From: Boseongicola sp. SB0662_bin_57
GTDB lineage: Bacteria > Pseudomonadota > Alphaproteobacteria > Rhodobacterales > Rhodobacteraceae
DNA: 6,293 nt
Assembly (NCBI GenBank): GCA_009839535.1
Contig: VXPN01000037.1
Coordinates: 1-6,293, forward strand
Direction of reading: 5' to 3'
Below, one piece after another: positions 5,742 to 6,293 of this stretch; the stretch's first letter is position 1, and each line of letters begins with the position of its first letter. Both the position numbers and the translations under genes were made by a program. Below the pieces are notes generated by a model. It ran no database searches and was not told the origin of the DNA. It was given only the letters and a program-made list of their open reading frames with translations.

Positions 5742-5908
5742 TTGATCCCCCGTTGGTTGCCGAACCGCCCGGCGGGTGCCGGGCCGTTGCAACAATCCTA
5801 CACAGAGAATGCCCCGCGTATTCGCCAAGGCGACGGGGAGCTACCCCTTGCCGGGTCATGGCTTATTCGGCGGGCGACCCGGCATAGCGGATCGTGTAGG
5901 AATGTTGC
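5742..5908 (-). promoter_or_regulatory. Leader B: second copy of the structured 5' UTR RNA
   Basis: This 167-nt leader precedes the minus-strand operon. The outer stem pairs 5894-5908 with 5789-5803 (15 positions, one T-T mismatch). The core holds GAATAAGCCATG (5857-5868), CCCGC (5870-5874) that can pair with GCGGG (5813-5817), the hairpin GGGG-TAGCT-CCCC (5835-5847) and a second GAATA. An 8-bp alternative stem, GCCGGGTC/GACCCGGC, is also possible. The GC hairpin at 5767-5784, the GCAACCAAC segment and the SD GGGGGA (5746-5751) follow, in the same order as in leader A. The two cores match at roughly three quarters of positions by eye, while the upper outer stems differ but pair in both. Confidence 0.72.
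5764..5790 (-). repeat. 27-nt segment identical in both leaders (copy B)
   Basis: This is the inverted counterpart of 720-746, identical over 27 nt, with the GC hairpin at 5767-5784. Together the copies form an inverted repeat around the block of about 5 kb that holds both lipoprotein genes. Confidence 0.9.
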
Positions 5909-5917
5909 GGGAGCGAG

Positions 5918-5945
5918 TTTGATATGAAGCCGATCAAAGAGTCAA
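5918..5945 (-). promoter_or_regulatory. Predicted promoter of leader B and the exported-protein operon
   Basis: On the minus strand a -35 box TTGACT lies at 5945-5940 and a -10 candidate ATCAAA at 5923-5918 (or TATCAA one base earlier), giving a 16-nt (or 15-nt) spacer. Nine bases separate the -10 from the first base of the outer stem, as in the other leader. The -10 is weak; the shared geometry is the support. Confidence 0.5.
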
Positions 5946-6107
5946 CGGTGAAGGAATGACCCCGGAATGAGTGCAGCTAAACCCGCCACCATGCGAATGG
6001 CAGTCGCTGCGGAAGCCCATTTTCTGCACATTCTTCACTGCCTGCATCCCCTCCAGCAGAGTGCAGCTTCACATTGCAGGGTCACAGACATGCAAACGCA
6101 GGTTCAC
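5946..6107. other. Intergenic region without a recognisable gene
   Basis: This stretch lies upstream of the operon promoter. Short repeated words are present: GAGTGCAGCT at 5969-5978 and 6059-6068, and GCGAATGGCAG at 5993-6003 and 6123-6133. A frame open from 5991 to the window end has no ribosome site or familiar sequence, and I do not call it. No RNA gene seen. Confidence 0.5.
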
Positions 6108-6176
6108 AAAGTACCCGGAGAGGCGAATGGCAGGACTTGTTCCACCGACCCCACCCTCCGTTTACGCTTTTTTTCC
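6108..6176 (+). repeat. Direct repeat of about 69 bp, copy 1
   Basis: This segment recurs about 109-110 bp downstream with scattered substitutions and one 1-nt deletion. Exact shared tracts include GGACTTGTTCCACCG and CCGTTTACGCTTTTTTTCC. The spacing is not a multiple of three and the copies fall in different frames of the overlapping open frame, so a non-coding repeat is likely. It has no clear inverted structure. Confidence 0.85.
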
Positions 6177-6217
6177 TGGGAGCAGCGTCGGCGGCCAGAA
6201 GCACGAAGCGTAGTCGG

Positions 6218-6285
6218 AAAGTACCGCGACAGGCGAGAGCCGGACTTGTTCCACCGCCCCCGCCCCCCGTTTACGCTTTTTTTCC
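6218..6285 (+). repeat. Direct repeat of about 68 bp, copy 2
   Basis: This is the second copy of the preceding repeat, ending eight bases before the window edge, so further copies could continue to the right. Copies differ mainly in the C-rich middle and in the first 25 bases. Confidence 0.85.
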
Positions 6286-6293
6286 CAGAGAGG

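Noticed and set aside
5389..5859. 156-codon minus-strand frame across leader B
   Set aside because: It overlaps leader B and the real lipoprotein gene in another frame, with low-complexity Arg-rich translation and no ribosome site.
6108..6285. CRISPR or integron attC array
   Set aside because: The repeat is too long and too diverged for CRISPR with only two copies, and no paired R/L core sites or foldable attC palindrome are visible.
5991..6293. Plus-strand frame open to the window edge
   Set aside because: No ribosome site, no recognisable sequence, and the 109-110 bp repeat falls in different frames in its two copies, which argues against coding.

Overview
The window looks like an accessory (island-type) region of a GC-rich proteobacterium. 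An alphaproteobacterium is my best guess, judging from a DUF1640-like coiled-coil protein and TbpB-like surface lipoproteins. This is inference; no housekeeping gene is present to confirm it.

Layout. At the left edge is the catalytic C-terminus of a tyrosine recombinase (1-470, +). It is followed by a promoter, a long structured leader RNA (592-774, +) and a lipoprotein with a TbpB-like C-terminal domain (775-1824, +). A small membrane-anchored coiled-coil gene converges on it (1916-2251, -), followed by a gene-poor stretch (2252-2623). The right half is one minus-strand operon read from 5741 to 2624. It begins with a second, larger TbpB-like lipoprotein (5741-4335), then a 112-residue protein with ten cysteines, a 150-residue exported protein and a 281-residue exported protein. 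All four have export signals; the last three have no family I recognise. Upstream of this operon is a second copy of the structured leader (5908-5742, -) with its own promoter. The right end (5946-6293) has no convincing gene but carries a diverged direct repeat of about 69 bp.

Main observation. The two TbpB-like lipoprotein genes carry the same 5' leader architecture: a TTGAC(A/T) -35 box with a 16-nt spacer, 9 nt from the -10 to a 15-17 bp outer stem, and a conserved core of about 90 nt containing GAATAAGCCATG. An identical 27-nt segment holding a 7-bp GC hairpin follows, then GCAACCAAC, a G-rich Shine-Dalgarno and the ATG. The upper part of the outer stem differs in sequence between the copies but still pairs, which is compensatory change and points to a structured RNA. 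I cannot match it to a riboswitch or regulatory RNA class I know. It is a candidate cis-regulatory RNA controlling surface lipoproteins and a linked exported-protein operon.

The genes appear to work at the cell surface or periplasm: two lipidated beta-barrel-type proteins and three small exported partners, probably under common post-transcriptional control. The ligand or signal and the biochemical function are unknown.
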